A stretch of 64,000 bases of DNA from Rhizobacter sp. Root1238 (GCF_001425825.1 NZ_LMDM01000023.1:489237-553236); one strand, 5' to 3'. Shown: positions 41,890-50,676, counted from the stretch's first letter. Notes: generated from the letters alone by a model not told the origin. A program made the numbers and translations.

Positions 41890-42822
41890 TCAGCGCTTGA
41901 GCAGGCCGGCCTGGGCAACAGCGGCGCGCAGCGCGGCCATCTCGGCCTCGTTGGGCGCTTCGGTGGGCGGGCGCACGGTCGGCGAGTCCAGCACGCCGGC
42001 CAGGTACATCCCCATCTTCATGCGCGCGTGGGCCTCGCCGGTCGGTTCGCCGCCGCCGTAGACGGCATCCTTCAGCGGCGTGATGACGGCCTGCACCGCG
42101 ACGGCCCGCTTCAGGTCGCCGGCCTTCACGGCTTCCCACAGGTCGTTGATCAGGCTCGGGATGAAGGTCGCGAAGCCGACCAGCGCGCCATCGACGCCTT
42201 GCACCATCGAGGCCAGCAGGTATTCGTCGTGGCAGGTGAGGATCGCCTTGCTCGCATCGGCCTGGCGGATCGCGGCGATGTCGGCGGCGTACTTGTTCAT
42301 GTCGCGCTGCCCGACCTTGAAGGCGGCGACGGCGGGCAGGCGGGCCAGTTCCGCGAGCGTCGCCGACGAGTACGACGCGCGCGTCCACGCCGGGTAGACG
42401 TGCGCCACCAGGTCGAGCCCGACCGACGCGATGGCCTCGAAGTAGCGCGTCACGTGATCCGGCCGGAAGCCGAAGCGCAGCCAGTGGTGCGGCGGCATCA
42501 CGTCCAGCGCCTTGGCGCCCGCTTCGCGTGCCATCGCGGCCTGCTCGGTGGCGTCGCGCGTGCCTTCGCAGACGATCGACGAGATCACCGGCAGCCGGCC
42601 CTTCAATTCGTCGGCGACGATGCGCGTCACCTCGGCGCGCTCGCGCGGCAGCAGCGAGAACACCTCGCCGGTGTGGCCGTTGGTCATCACCGCCACCACG
42701 CCGGGCTGCGTGGCCAGCCACGAGGCATGCTTGCGCAGCGCGGGCTCGTCGATGCGGTGGTCGCTGGTGAACGGGCAGGCGATCGCGGGGATGAGGCCGC
42801 GGTAGTTCTGGATCGTGCGCAT
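41890..42822 (-). CDS. DHDPS/NAL-family lyase
   Basis: The 310-residue TIM-barrel protein has the Schiff-base Lys K169 (AAFKVGQ), Tyr143 (HVYPAW) and the N-terminal IPAIACPFTSD...GVVAVMTNGHTGE pattern, where the family usually has a GTTGE motif. Members cleave or condense pyruvate-containing acids or dehydrate sugar acids. Lacking other lysine-pathway genes here, it is not expected to be DapA. It is the first gene of the minus-strand operon, preceded by CAGGAG, and is divergent from a LysR gene. Confidence 0.87.
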   Translation of the reverse strand: MRTIQNYRGLIPAIACPFTSDHRIDEPALRKHASWLATQPGVVAVMTNGHTGEVFSLLPRERAEVTRIVADELKGRLPVISSIVCEGTRDATEQAAMAREAGAKALDVMPPHHWLRFGFRPDHVTRYFEAIASVGLDLVAHVYPAWTRASYSSATLAELARLPAVAAFKVGQRDMNKYAADIAAIRQADASKAILTCHDEYLLASMVQGVDGALVGFATFIPSLINDLWEAVKAGDLKRAVAVQAVITPLKDAVYGGGEPTGEAHARMKMGMYLAGVLDSPTVRPPTEAPNEAEMAALRAAVAQAGLLKR

Positions 42823-42931
42823 GGGTCGTGTCTCCTGTTGTTTGTTGAACAATCGCCATGGATCTTGCGCGCCGAGGCCGTCCGTGACCAATGCCGCTTG
42901 GGTCTTCTTCCATGCCTTGTGAGCACCACCC

Positions 42932-43882
42932 ATGAACCTGATCTGGCTCGACGATTTCCTGACCCTGGCGGCCAGCGGCAACTTCTCGCGCGCGGCGCAG
43001 GAGCGGCACATGACGCAGCCGGCCTTCAGCCGCCGCGTGCGGGCGCTGGAAGACTGGCTGGGCGTGGTGCTGTTCGACCGCAGCACCCAGCCGGCCACGC
43101 TGACCGAGGCCGGCGAATGGTTTCGCGCGGTGGCGCAGGAACTGCTCACGCGCGTCGCGGGCATCCCGGACCAGGCGCGCGCGGTGGCCGATGCGAGCTC
43201 GGCCACGCTGCGCATCGCGTCCACCCATGCGCTGTCGTTCAGCTTCCTGCCGGGCTGGCTGAGGGGGCTGGAGTCGCGGCTGGCGACATGGCCAGGGCAG
43301 GGGTCAGGGCAGGGATCGGGGCAGGGGCCGGGTCCGGTGCAGCTGATCTCCGACGTGATGCAGCAATGCGAGGCGCTGATGCAGCAGGGTCGCGTGCAGT
43401 TCCTGCTGTGCCATGGCCATGAGCAGGTGCCGAGCCGGCTGGACCCGGCATCGCACCACTGGGCCGTGGTCGGTCACGACGCGTTGTTGCCGGTGTCGGC
43501 GCCCGATGCGTCCGGCCGGCCGCGCCATTCGCTGGACGGCGCCGCCGGCCGACCGGTGCCGCTGCTCGAGTACAGCGCCGAGTCCGGCATCGGCCGCCTG
43601 GTGCGTGCCTTGCGGGGCGGCGCGCTGGCCGACGCCCCAACGCAGTCGGCGCTGACGGCGCACCTGGCCAGCGTGCTGAAGACGATGGCGCTGGACGGCC
43701 GCGGCGTGGCCTGGCTGCCGCGCAGCCTGATCGCCGACGACCTGGCCGCCGGCCGCCTGGTCGCCGCCGGCGGCGTGCCGTGGGCGATCGAGGTCGAGAT
43801 CCGGCTGTTCCGGCCGCGCGCGCCGTTGCCGCGGGCGGCCGAACGCTTCTGGGCCGTGGTCGAGGAGGCGAGTCCGGCTTGA
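42932..43882 (+). CDS. LysR-family regulator with a Gly-Gln repeat in the linker
   Basis: The 316-residue protein has a LysR winged helix (FLTLAASGNFSRAAQERHMTQPAFSRRVRALEDWLG) and an effector domain. Residues 121-135 (PGQGSGQGSGQGPGP) form a low-complexity insert encoded by an imperfect 12-bp G-rich repeat near 43290-43330. It is divergent from the hydroxy-acid operon (109-bp gap) and is its likely regulator. The ligand is probably tartrate or a related acid. Confidence 0.88.
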   Translation: MNLIWLDDFLTLAASGNFSRAAQERHMTQPAFSRRVRALEDWLGVVLFDRSTQPATLTEAGEWFRAVAQELLTRVAGIPDQARAVADASSATLRIASTHALSFSFLPGWLRGLESRLATWPGQGSGQGSGQGPGPVQLISDVMQQCEALMQQGRVQFLLCHGHEQVPSRLDPASHHWAVVGHDALLPVSAPDASGRPRHSLDGAAGRPVPLLEYSAESGIGRLVRALRGGALADAPTQSALTAHLASVLKTMALDGRGVAWLPRSLIADDLAAGRLVAAGGVPWAIEVEIRLFRPRAPLPRAAERFWAVVEEASPA

Positions 43883-44064
43883 CGCGCCGTTCGGCATGCC
43901 GTCCACCAAGTGGATGATGCCGATCTCGTCGTCGAGGTGCTCTACTGGGCAAAGCCAAGGCTCTGACGAGGAGATGCATGTGGCCATGCGGTTTCCATCC
44001 ATCCGATGAGGCCCGATCTCATCGATCCGGTCCCGTCTGCGTCCGGTTGCGAAGTCTCTCGGCC

Positions 44065-45183
44065 ATGAGCCGCGTGCGATCTCTGCGAGCCATCGGTGCC
44101 GTGGCGCTCGGCCTGGTCGGCTGCGCCACCTCACCTGCGGAGCATGGCAACCGCGCATGCATCGTCCAGACCCGCCTGACTTCGGCGCTCGAGCGATGCA
44201 TGGGAACCCTGGATGTGGTGTACAGCTACCGGAATCCACCTCATCCGGGCATTGCGAATGGCGGACCTGTCGAGTTTCGACGGATTCACCACGAGTGGGT
44301 TTCCGGAACGGCAGAAGCACAGGGCGACGAGAACTCTTGCTATGCCGCTGCGCTCGTGTCGTCATTTGCCGCGCTGGAGGTGAAGTATCGCCAAGCGCAG
44401 TTTCGCCAGGCCATATCGGACGAGTGTTTCGGACAAGGATCGCTGCCGCTGACCTTTTCGCAGATCGTCTTTGCGGCGACGAAGGTTCACCTCAACAGTG
44501 GAGGAGTCTGGTACGTCGATCTCGACGGCGCGCCTCAGTCCCGATTTCTCAACATGCTGGCGACTCGCGCAGCGCCGGTGGTTCAAGTTGATCCGAACGC
44601 GAGCGTCGACAACGGAGCGCTGTACCGCCACGTGGAGGTGTGCCAGGGCAGCGACGGGTGGTCGAAGTCGTGGAACTGGTCGCAACTCAATCTCAACCTC
44701 GCGGCCATGGTGAAGTCGAAGATCGGGTTCTGGGCCGCATCGGAGGCCGAGCCGCAACAGGTCTTCCATTGGGCAGGCCTGCCGGTCTCTCGTGACATCT
44801 ACGAACTGTTGAAGATGGACTTGTACCGAGGCGTCGAGTGGCAGAACAGCGGTCAACCAAAAGGAAAGGTGGGTGGCATCTATCCTATTCGCCACAGCGG
44901 TCACCTGGCGCACGAAGTGGCAATGAACGTTCCGGTTCTGGCTGGACTCAAGGATGACGGCTATGGGCACGTCGTGCTGGTGTCGGGCGTCAGCTTCCAT
45001 GGCGGCAAGCTGGACCATCTCGTCGGGCGCGAGCAAGCTGGACACGTCCCCGACGACAACACCTACATCGAATGGGTGGAAGTCGTCGATCCGGCACGAC
45101 TGGATCGATCGCCGTACAAGATCAGCGGCGACGAGTTCCTCTTGAAATCGCAGTTCTTGTTCAGCATGTATCACCCCCGATGA
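44065..45183 (+). CDS. Papain-like cysteine peptidase lipoprotein (putative)
   Basis: The 372-residue protein has a lipoprotein signal (LGLVGC, Cys20). Q86-x5-C92 in AQGDENSCYAAALVSSF matches the papain Gln-Cys spacing. H302 in GYGHVVLVSGVSF and D342 in WVEVVDPAR complete a plausible triad, as in C39/papain-fold peptidases. I do not recognise a named family. The region between shows many aromatic residues and no other motif. The ATG at 44065 was chosen because it begins the signal peptide; a GTG/ATG frame from 43978 would add 29 unlikely residues. It overlaps the next gene by four bases, forming an operon with a second lipoprotein and a membrane protein. Confidence 0.6.
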   Translation: MSRVRSLRAIGAVALGLVGCATSPAEHGNRACIVQTRLTSALERCMGTLDVVYSYRNPPHPGIANGGPVEFRRIHHEWVSGTAEAQGDENSCYAAALVSSFAALEVKYRQAQFRQAISDECFGQGSLPLTFSQIVFAATKVHLNSGGVWYVDLDGAPQSRFLNMLATRAAPVVQVDPNASVDNGALYRHVEVCQGSDGWSKSWNWSQLNLNLAAMVKSKIGFWAASEAEPQQVFHWAGLPVSRDIYELLKMDLYRGVEWQNSGQPKGKVGGIYPIRHSGHLAHEVAMNVPVLAGLKDDGYGHVVLVSGVSFHGGKLDHLVGREQAGHVPDDNTYIEWVEVVDPARLDRSPYKISGDEFLLKSQFLFSMYHPR

Positions 45184-45560
45184 GATGCGCTCTTCTCGTC
45201 AGTCTCGGGATCGCGCTGTTCGGCGGTCTGCAAGCTTGCTCCACTCGCTATGGACATGCCATGCAGCAGTCGACCGTCCTCGTCACGACCCTGCCGCCAG
45301 GGAAAACGTACTACGTCGTTCCTCTGGCAAAGTTGGAGGGGCTCGTGCGCCCCGGAAGTTCAGACGTGCCGATGGCGCAGGCGGCGGGTTTGCGCAAGGT
45401 TCTTGCCACCCAGGTCAGCGATCGCGCCAATGGCTCGGGCTTTCTGCACCAGACGGGAGACTTCGCCTTGATCGTCGAGTGCACGTCGTTGTTCAAGATT
45501 CGCCTGGTCCAGGTCTTGGCAGAAGGTGCCAACAAGTTCAATCTGAGTTGTGAGTCATGA
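45180..45560 (+). CDS. Small lipoprotein, operon partner of the papain-like protein
   Basis: The 126-residue protein has a lipoprotein leader (GGLQAC, Cys20) and a mature domain with beta-strand patterns (STVLVTTLPPGKTYYVVPLAKLE, GDFALIVECTSLFKIRLVQVL). No family was recognised. Both ends overlap neighbours by four bases (ATGA at 45180-45183 and at 45557-45560), so the three proteins are made in step and probably act together at the envelope. Confidence 0.65.
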   Translation: MRCALLVSLGIALFGGLQACSTRYGHAMQQSTVLVTTLPPGKTYYVVPLAKLEGLVRPGSSDVPMAQAAGLRKVLATQVSDRANGSGFLHQTGDFALIVECTSLFKIRLVQVLAEGANKFNLSCES

Positions 45561-46102
45561 GCGAGGCGGGCATCGTCGAAAGGTTCCTCGGCTTCGATCC
45601 GATTGCGATCGTGGCGTATCCATCCGGATACGGGCTGCTGTACACGGTGGGGATCCTGCTGGCCGTCGCGCTGGGGTTCGGCGTCGGGATCCGCATACCG
45701 GATCTGAAGACGGCTCGACGTGCGCGCGGCTGGCTGCTCGGCGCCGTGCTGGTCTCCGTGCTTGGATACTCGGTCATCCGGCAATCCCTGGTGGTCGAGT
45801 ATGGCGGACAGGGCATGCCCGTCACAGGCGAGCCTGAAAACGGCAATCTGGTGGTACCGCTTCCATTCCCCGGACTGCGGTCTGCTGCCTTTGCGGCAAG
45901 CTACTCGCCTGGGGAGGCCTTCTATTCAAGGACACCGGGAGCGGCGATGCATTCAATCGTGTTTGCCCCCGAGAACCTGTTTGGAACGTGGGTGACGATG
46001 CTTCTGCATCTTCTGTCATTCGGCGTGCTTCTCTTCTCGCTTTGCGCGCTGTTGGTGCTGGGCCCCAGGTTCCTTTTTCACCATTTCACGGGGCGGTTCT
46101 GA
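45557..46102 (+). CDS. Integral membrane protein, operon partner of the papain-like protein
   Basis: The 181-residue protein has two N-terminal membrane helices (about 24-44 and 59-77), a loop of about 70 residues that is probably periplasmic (PENGNLVVPLPFPG, SPGEAFYSRTPG) and a third helix at about 147-172. No family was recognised. It is the last gene of the overlapping three-gene operon and may anchor or regulate the two lipoproteins. Confidence 0.65.
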   Translation: MSEAGIVERFLGFDPIAIVAYPSGYGLLYTVGILLAVALGFGVGIRIPDLKTARRARGWLLGAVLVSVLGYSVIRQSLVVEYGGQGMPVTGEPENGNLVVPLPFPGLRSAAFAASYSPGEAFYSRTPGAAMHSIVFAPENLFGTWVTMLLHLLSFGVLLFSLCALLVLGPRFLFHHFTGRF

Positions 46103-46207
46103 GCACATCGTCATTCGTTCGCAATGCACGCCGATGAACATGTCCGAAAGCGGCCAGCGCTTGTGCGGACGCCGTTCATCATCCGCGGCTTCCAACGGGA
46201 GAAACCG

Positions 46208-46618
46208 ATGCAGCAGGATGAAGCCGAAGACTTCGTGGCGCGATTTGCCCGCGCGTGGGCCACGAAGGACGGGGATGCATTCCTGGCCCTGTGGCATCCG
46301 GATGGCAAGTTGCATTCGCCGATCTACGACCGGGTGATCCACGGCCGCGAACTCGGGCGGCTGAACGAGCTGCAACGCAAGGCCACGCCCGCCCTCGTGT
46401 GGGAGCTGTTGTCGTGGACCTGCCAGGGCGACGTCGTCCACATCGAATGGAAAAGCTCGAACCGCTACGGCGAGCGGGTGGTCTCCTGGTGCGGCGTGGA
46501 CAGGATGACGCTCGAGAACGGGCGGATCCGGGAGGAGATCGTCTACGTGGACACCGCCCCGTTGCAGGCGATGAAGATGGGCATCTCGCTGCAGCCGCTG
46601 ATGCACGTGCCAGGCTGA
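46208..46618 (+). CDS. SnoaL/NTF2-like protein
   Basis: The 136-residue protein has the NTF2-like cone-fold pattern: a first helix FVARFARAWATKDGDAFLALWHPDG, a strand-rich middle and the final IREEIVYVDTAP strand. Members are small enzymes or ligand-binding proteins with diverse roles, so no function is assigned. GGGAGA precedes the ATG at 46208. Confidence 0.75.
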   Translation: MQQDEAEDFVARFARAWATKDGDAFLALWHPDGKLHSPIYDRVIHGRELGRLNELQRKATPALVWELLSWTCQGDVVHIEWKSSNRYGERVVSWCGVDRMTLENGRIREEIVYVDTAPLQAMKMGISLQPLMHVPG

Positions 46619-46745
46619 TGACGCACCTGCCCGGCCCACCGGCTTCGCCGGCTGGAACGTCCACGCTTTTGAAGTGAAGCGTGGCTCGATCGGTGCACGG
46701 GAACGCCGATTGCCGCTTCCCGGCATCCATTCAGGAGCTGAGAAC

Positions 46746-47210
46746 ATGGAACCGACAACCGAAGCCGACCGCTCTGCGATCACCGGTCACTGCCTCTGCG
46801 GCGCCGTGACGATCACGGTGGCGGGCGAACACGACGAGCGCGTCGGAGCGTGCCACTGCAGGATGTGCCAGCGATGGACGGGAGGACTGTTCCTGTGCTT
46901 CGAGGCCGACGCGGCGGCCGTGACCGTCGCCGGCGAGGTCGCGCGCTACCGATCTTCCGCGTTCGCGGAGCGCGCCTTCTGCCCGCGCTGCGGCTCGCAC
47001 CTGTGGTTCAACGACGTGGAAGAGGGGGCCGAGCCTCGGCGCTACGAGTTGATGCCCGGCCTTTTCGATGCGGCTCGCAGCTGGCCGCTTCGATCCGAGA
47101 TCTACGTGGACCGTGCGATGGCCTCGGTCCCTCTCCTCGGTGACCACCGCCGGAAGAGCCGCGCCGACTACGAGGCCGAGAATCCCTTCATCGAGGGCGA
47201 CATGGCGTGA
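46746..47210 (+). CDS. GFA-family (CENP-V/GFA) zinc protein
   Basis: The 154-residue protein keeps the zinc ligands of this family: C16 and C18 (GHCLCGAV), C36, C38 and C41 (ACHCRMC) and C79 and C82 (CPRCGSHLW). Founding members were described as glutathione-dependent formaldehyde-activating enzymes; most others are unassigned. AGGAG lies upstream of the ATG at 46746. Confidence 0.87.
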   Translation: MEPTTEADRSAITGHCLCGAVTITVAGEHDERVGACHCRMCQRWTGGLFLCFEADAAAVTVAGEVARYRSSAFAERAFCPRCGSHLWFNDVEEGAEPRRYELMPGLFDAARSWPLRSEIYVDRAMASVPLLGDHRRKSRADYEAENPFIEGDMA

Positions 47211-47264
47211 CCGGTCCCGCGCGCCTTTCGATGGATCCCCGCATCGATGCAGGCCTGCGCAGTC

Positions 47265-48575
47265 TCACCGCGACGCCGCTTGCGTGAGCCGGTAGATCAG
47301 CAGGGCCGCCCGGATGGCGCCCCGCTCGATCGATGCGATTTCGAGGTCTTCGTCGTCCGTGTGCGCGCCGCGCCCCTGCGCGCCGAGACCGTCGATGCCG
47401 ACGGTGTAGGGCGCGACGAACTGCACGTCGCCCGCGCCGCGCAGCGACGGATCCAGCGTGTCGATGCGACCCAGGCCGGCGTCCACGCTGGCGGTCGAGT
47501 AGAGCTCGACCAGCTGGCGGCCCGCCTCGGTCGGCGGCATCGGCGGGTAGCTCTCGCTGAAGCTGATCGTCGCCGAGGTGCCGGGCAGGTTGCCCGACGA
47601 CACGATGGCCTGCATCTTCTGGCGGGCGCGTTCGCCCTGCTCGGGCGACAGGTAGCGCAGGTCGCCCAACACCTCCGCGTCGCGCGCGATCACGTTCGAC
47701 TTGCCGAAGGCGCTCGCCGTCGCCGTGTCGTCGGCATACGAGACATTGGTGCCGCCGAAGACGAGGCCTGGGTTGAACGTCAGGCTGGGTTCGATCACCT
47801 GCTCGCGAAACGCGTTGAGGATGCGCGCCGTCTCGTAGATGGCGCCGTATCCCGATTGCGGCGAGAACACGCCCATCGAATGCGCTGCCTTGCCCTTGAC
47901 GTGCAAGGTCCAGCCGCCCGACGAGCGGCGCGCGATGCTGGCGGTGTCCACGCCGTCGTGCTTGTTGCTGCCCTCGAACGACAGCGCGTAGTCGGCGCGC
48001 TTGCCCATCGCCACCATGTCGGCACGGGCCGTCTGCAGCGGCTTGCCGCCACGCTCCTCGTCGCCGGTGAACATGATCTCGACGTTGGCACGCTCCAGCG
48101 CACCCACGCTCTGCAGCGCGCGCAGGGCTTCGATCAGGATCACGTCGCCGCCCTTCATGTCGTTCACGCCCTGGCCGCGCACCCGGTCGCCACGGCGTTC
48201 CCACAGCGGCACGGCGCTGCCCTGCTCGAACACCGTGTCCAGGTGCCCCAGCAGCAGCACGCGCTTGCCCTGGCCGCCTTCGTGCGCCGCGACCAGGTGC
48301 CCCGCGCGCTTCATCGCGGGCGGCATGTCGATCCAGCGGGTCTTGAAGCCCAGGGCATCCAGCTCGCCGCGGTAGATCTCGCCGACGGCACGCACGCCGT
48401 CGGGATTCAGCGTGCCGCTGTTGATGCGCACCGATTTCTCGAGCAACTCCAGCGCCGCGGTCGTGCGCTGCTTGACCGCAGCGACGATCCGCTGCTCGGT
48501 TTCTGAAAGCTGCGCGTGCGCGGTCCCGGTCAGCGCAAGGAAGACGGTGGCGCCAGCGATGGCTCGTGTGAACAT
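47265..48575 (-). CDS. M20-family zinc carboxypeptidase, exported (glutamate carboxypeptidase-like)
   Basis: The 436-residue protein has a Sec signal peptide (cleaved after AHA). Metal ligands are visible in LLGHLDTV, GQGVNDMKGG, TGDEERGG and the late GRGAHTDDED. It has the M20 dimerisation domain in the middle (SGGWTLHVKGKAAHSMG). It resembles periplasmic carboxypeptidase G2-type enzymes that remove C-terminal glutamate. The pathway is unknown. GGAGA precedes the ATG at 48575. Confidence 0.85.
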   Translation of the reverse strand: MFTRAIAGATVFLALTGTAHAQLSETEQRIVAAVKQRTTAALELLEKSVRINSGTLNPDGVRAVGEIYRGELDALGFKTRWIDMPPAMKRAGHLVAAHEGGQGKRVLLLGHLDTVFEQGSAVPLWERRGDRVRGQGVNDMKGGDVILIEALRALQSVGALERANVEIMFTGDEERGGKPLQTARADMVAMGKRADYALSFEGSNKHDGVDTASIARRSSGGWTLHVKGKAAHSMGVFSPQSGYGAIYETARILNAFREQVIEPSLTFNPGLVFGGTNVSYADDTATASAFGKSNVIARDAEVLGDLRYLSPEQGERARQKMQAIVSSGNLPGTSATISFSESYPPMPPTEAGRQLVELYSTASVDAGLGRIDTLDPSLRGAGDVQFVAPYTVGIDGLGAQGRGAHTDDEDLEIASIERGAIRAALLIYRLTQAASR

Positions 48576-48589
48576 CGGTTGTCTCCAGA

Positions 48590-49507
48590 TCATGGTGTGG
48601 GGGTCGGCAGACCGTTGCGGGGAAATGAAGCAGCCAGTGTGTCCCATGGTTCGGTCGGCAGGCCACTCGTCATCGCCTCGCCCGCAGCCTGCTCGGCCTC
48701 GAACCGCGCCACCCCCAGCGCTGCCCGGGACGCCGCCATCAGCGGCGAGATGAACGCCTCGTCCACCGGGTCGGCTCGCTCTCCATCCTCGCGCCGTGCC
48801 GCCAACGCCACCCCGAACAGCCTGGCCGCCTGCGCATGGTCCCCCAGCGCCGATGCCAGGCCCGCGGCCGCTTCCGCCAGCCGCGGTCCCATCTTCGGCA
48901 GGCCATCGCGCAGCACCAGCGGCCACAGCACCCGCAGCGTCTCGCGTGCCGCCTGCAACTGCCCGGTGGTGACCTGCACCTGCGCCAGGTTGCACTGCAG
49001 CTGCCCGATCACCGACGATGGCAGCCCGAGCCGCTGCGCCAGCGCGATGGCCTCGTCGTACAGCGCTTGCGCCTGCGCATGGCGGCCGACGCCCCGGTGG
49101 ATCTCGGCGATGTTGTTCAGGCTGACCACCAGGCGGATGTCGGGCACACCGCGCGAGCGCAGCAGCTCGGTCGCCTGCTTATAGGCGGACAAGGCCTCGT
49201 CGGCGCGCCCGAGCGCATGCCATGCGTTGGCGCGCAGGCTCAGGGCCACCGCGGTGCGCTCGGCGTCGTCGGCCGATGCGGCGAGCTCGCCGCCCTGGTC
49301 GGCGCAGCGCAAGGCCTCGTCGTAGAAGCCGCGCTTGTAGGCGACGTGCGACATCGCCAGCAGCGCCTTGCCGCGCACTGCGTCGTCGAGTCCCTGCGCA
49401 CCCCGTGCCAGCGCGATGGTGCCCAGGCGGTAGCCCGCATCGAGCGGGCCGGCAAAGGTCCAGTAACGGCCGAGCGCTGCCACGAAACGCACGACCATGA
49501 TCCGCAC
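48590..49507 (-). CDS. TPR protein, probably the C-terminal remnant of a winged-helix/NTPase regulator
   Basis: The 305-residue frame consists of tetratricopeptide-type helix pairs (AVALSLRANAWHALGRADEALSAYKQA, VVSLNNIAEIHRGVGRHAQAQALYDEAIALA). The order RFVAALGRYWTFAGPLDAGY followed by TPRs matches the last third of large AfsR/LuxR-type regulators that have a winged helix and an NTPase domain first. Those parts are missing. The homologous frame continues upstream of the first ATG for about 14 codons and then meets a stop, which suggests a 5' deletion. It lies 15 bases upstream of no other gene on its strand except the M20 gene. Confidence 0.5.
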   Translation of the reverse strand: MRIMVVRFVAALGRYWTFAGPLDAGYRLGTIALARGAQGLDDAVRGKALLAMSHVAYKRGFYDEALRCADQGGELAASADDAERTAVALSLRANAWHALGRADEALSAYKQATELLRSRGVPDIRLVVSLNNIAEIHRGVGRHAQAQALYDEAIALAQRLGLPSSVIGQLQCNLAQVQVTTGQLQAARETLRVLWPLVLRDGLPKMGPRLAEAAAGLASALGDHAQAARLFGVALAARREDGERADPVDEAFISPLMAASRAALGVARFEAEQAAGEAMTSGLPTEPWDTLAASFPRNGLPTPTP

Positions 49508-49541
49508 GCTCTCGCGCCGATCGACACCATCGCGCTTCGCG

Positions 49542-49658
49542 ATGGATCACTGCTGGGGCGCTGCCGCTCAACGCGAAGCCGAGGCCGATGGCGACAGCCT
49601 GCGGCTCTATGTCGATGGCCGCTTCGAAGGCTGGATCGACGGCGTGGCGCGCCTGTAG
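49542..49658 (+). pseudogene. Possible gene remnant (C-terminal fragment)
   Basis: A 38-codon plus-strand frame ends GDSLRLYVDGRFEGWIDGVARL and stops at 49658. It reads like the end of a protein but is too short and lacks a ribosome-binding site. It meets the broken 5' end of the TPR gene near 49540, next to an 8-bp hairpin (49527-49545), so a deletion may have joined two gene ends here. Confidence 0.25.
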
Positions 49659-49719
49659 CGTCAACACGCCGTCATGGGCGAGCCGCACAGTCCGCCGGCC
49701 ATCCACTCCGTGTCCAACC

Positions 49720-50676
49720 ATGACGCACCGTTTCTTCTCTGCGGCCCCCCTGAAGGTCGTTGCCATTGCCCTCATCGCGGTGAACGCGCTCGCGGCCCGC
49801 GCCGACGAGCTGCCGCGCTGGGACACCGCCATCACGAAGTACAACGAGAAGCAGGTCCGCGACTTCCATCCGATGTTCGACTTCGATTCCGACGGCTGCT
49901 ACCCGGCGACGCCGTTCAACCGCAACAACAACCTGAGCCAGAACCCGGGCCTGAACGCCACCGGCACGGTGCAGGGCGCCTGCCGCGACGGCGGCTGGGG
50001 AAACCATGCCAACACCCTCCATCGCCAGCTCTGCCGCGAGACGGTGGAGGGCAGCGACCGCATCGAGCGCTGCGCGCACTTGTACGAGCTGTACTTCGAG
50101 AAGGACCAGGCGATCGGGCTGAGCTTCCTGGGTGGCCACCGGCACGATGTCGAGACGGTGATCGTCTGGACCGGCAAGAAGAACGGCGGCGGCGACTTCA
50201 TCTCGCACGTGTCGGTCAGCGCCCACGGCAACTACACCACCCGTCCGATGGCCGGGCTGGAGAACCACTGGGGCCACCCGCTGGTCGTGTACCACAAGGA
50301 CGGCGCCGGCACGCACGCCTTCCGCTTCGCCAATGCCGACGACCATGCGCATGTGGAGTTCATCGGCAACTGGGGCGAGTTCTACGCGCCGGACATCATC
50401 AGCCACTACAGCGCCGTCGCGCAGTGGAACGGCGACGAGTGGACGCGCTACCAGGCCAACCGCAACTACCGCATCGCGCTGGAGAACTCGAACTTCGGCA
50501 GCGCGAGCTTCAAGACCCGCAACGACGGCGAGATCATGAACCAGGTCAACAACGCCGCGCCGCGCGGCGATGCGTTCTGGGCCAATGTCTGGTTCCTGTG
50601 GGACGACGTGTGGGCCACGCGCGCGAAGGAGTTCCAAGCGAACTATCCGCAGACGTACACGCGGATCAGCGAGTGA
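49720..50676 (+). CDS. NEP1-like protein (NPP1/NLP family), secreted
   Basis: The 318-residue protein has a signal peptide (cleavage near ARA) and the NLP signature heptapeptide as GHRHDVE at 139-145 (consensus GHRHDWE). Other family segments include FDFDSDGCYPATPFNR and HPLVVYHKDG. NLPs bind a divalent ion in this motif, and cytotoxic members bind plant sphingolipids and permeabilise membranes. The Trp-to-Val change in the heptapeptide may weaken toxicity, so this could be a non-toxic NLP. The gene stands alone. Its presence suggests a plant- or microbe-facing lifestyle. Confidence 0.85.
   Translation: MTHRFFSAAPLKVVAIALIAVNALAARADELPRWDTAITKYNEKQVRDFHPMFDFDSDGCYPATPFNRNNNLSQNPGLNATGTVQGACRDGGWGNHANTLHRQLCRETVEGSDRIERCAHLYELYFEKDQAIGLSFLGGHRHDVETVIVWTGKKNGGGDFISHVSVSAHGNYTTRPMAGLENHWGHPLVVYHKDGAGTHAFRFANADDHAHVEFIGNWGEFYAPDIISHYSAVAQWNGDEWTRYQANRNYRIALENSNFGSASFKTRNDGEIMNQVNNAAPRGDAFWANVWFLWDDVWATRAKEFQANYPQTYTRISE

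Noticed and set aside
41890..42822. DapA of lysine synthesis
   Set aside because: The protein is in the DHDPS family, but it sits in a catabolic operon with a LysR regulator, a Bug protein and a tartrate dehydratase-like enzyme, and its GTTGE-type motif is altered to TNGHTGE.
43883..44064. A short minus-strand frame reading EHLDDEIGIIHLVDGMPNG
   Set aside because: It looks protein-like for about 20 residues only, with no start or neighbouring homology. It was left out as a gene.
49527..49545. Hairpin CCATCGCG-CTT-CGCGATGG as a terminator
   Set aside because: The stem is perfect, but it lies upstream of the TPR frame's start and within a gene remnant, with no T-run on either side.
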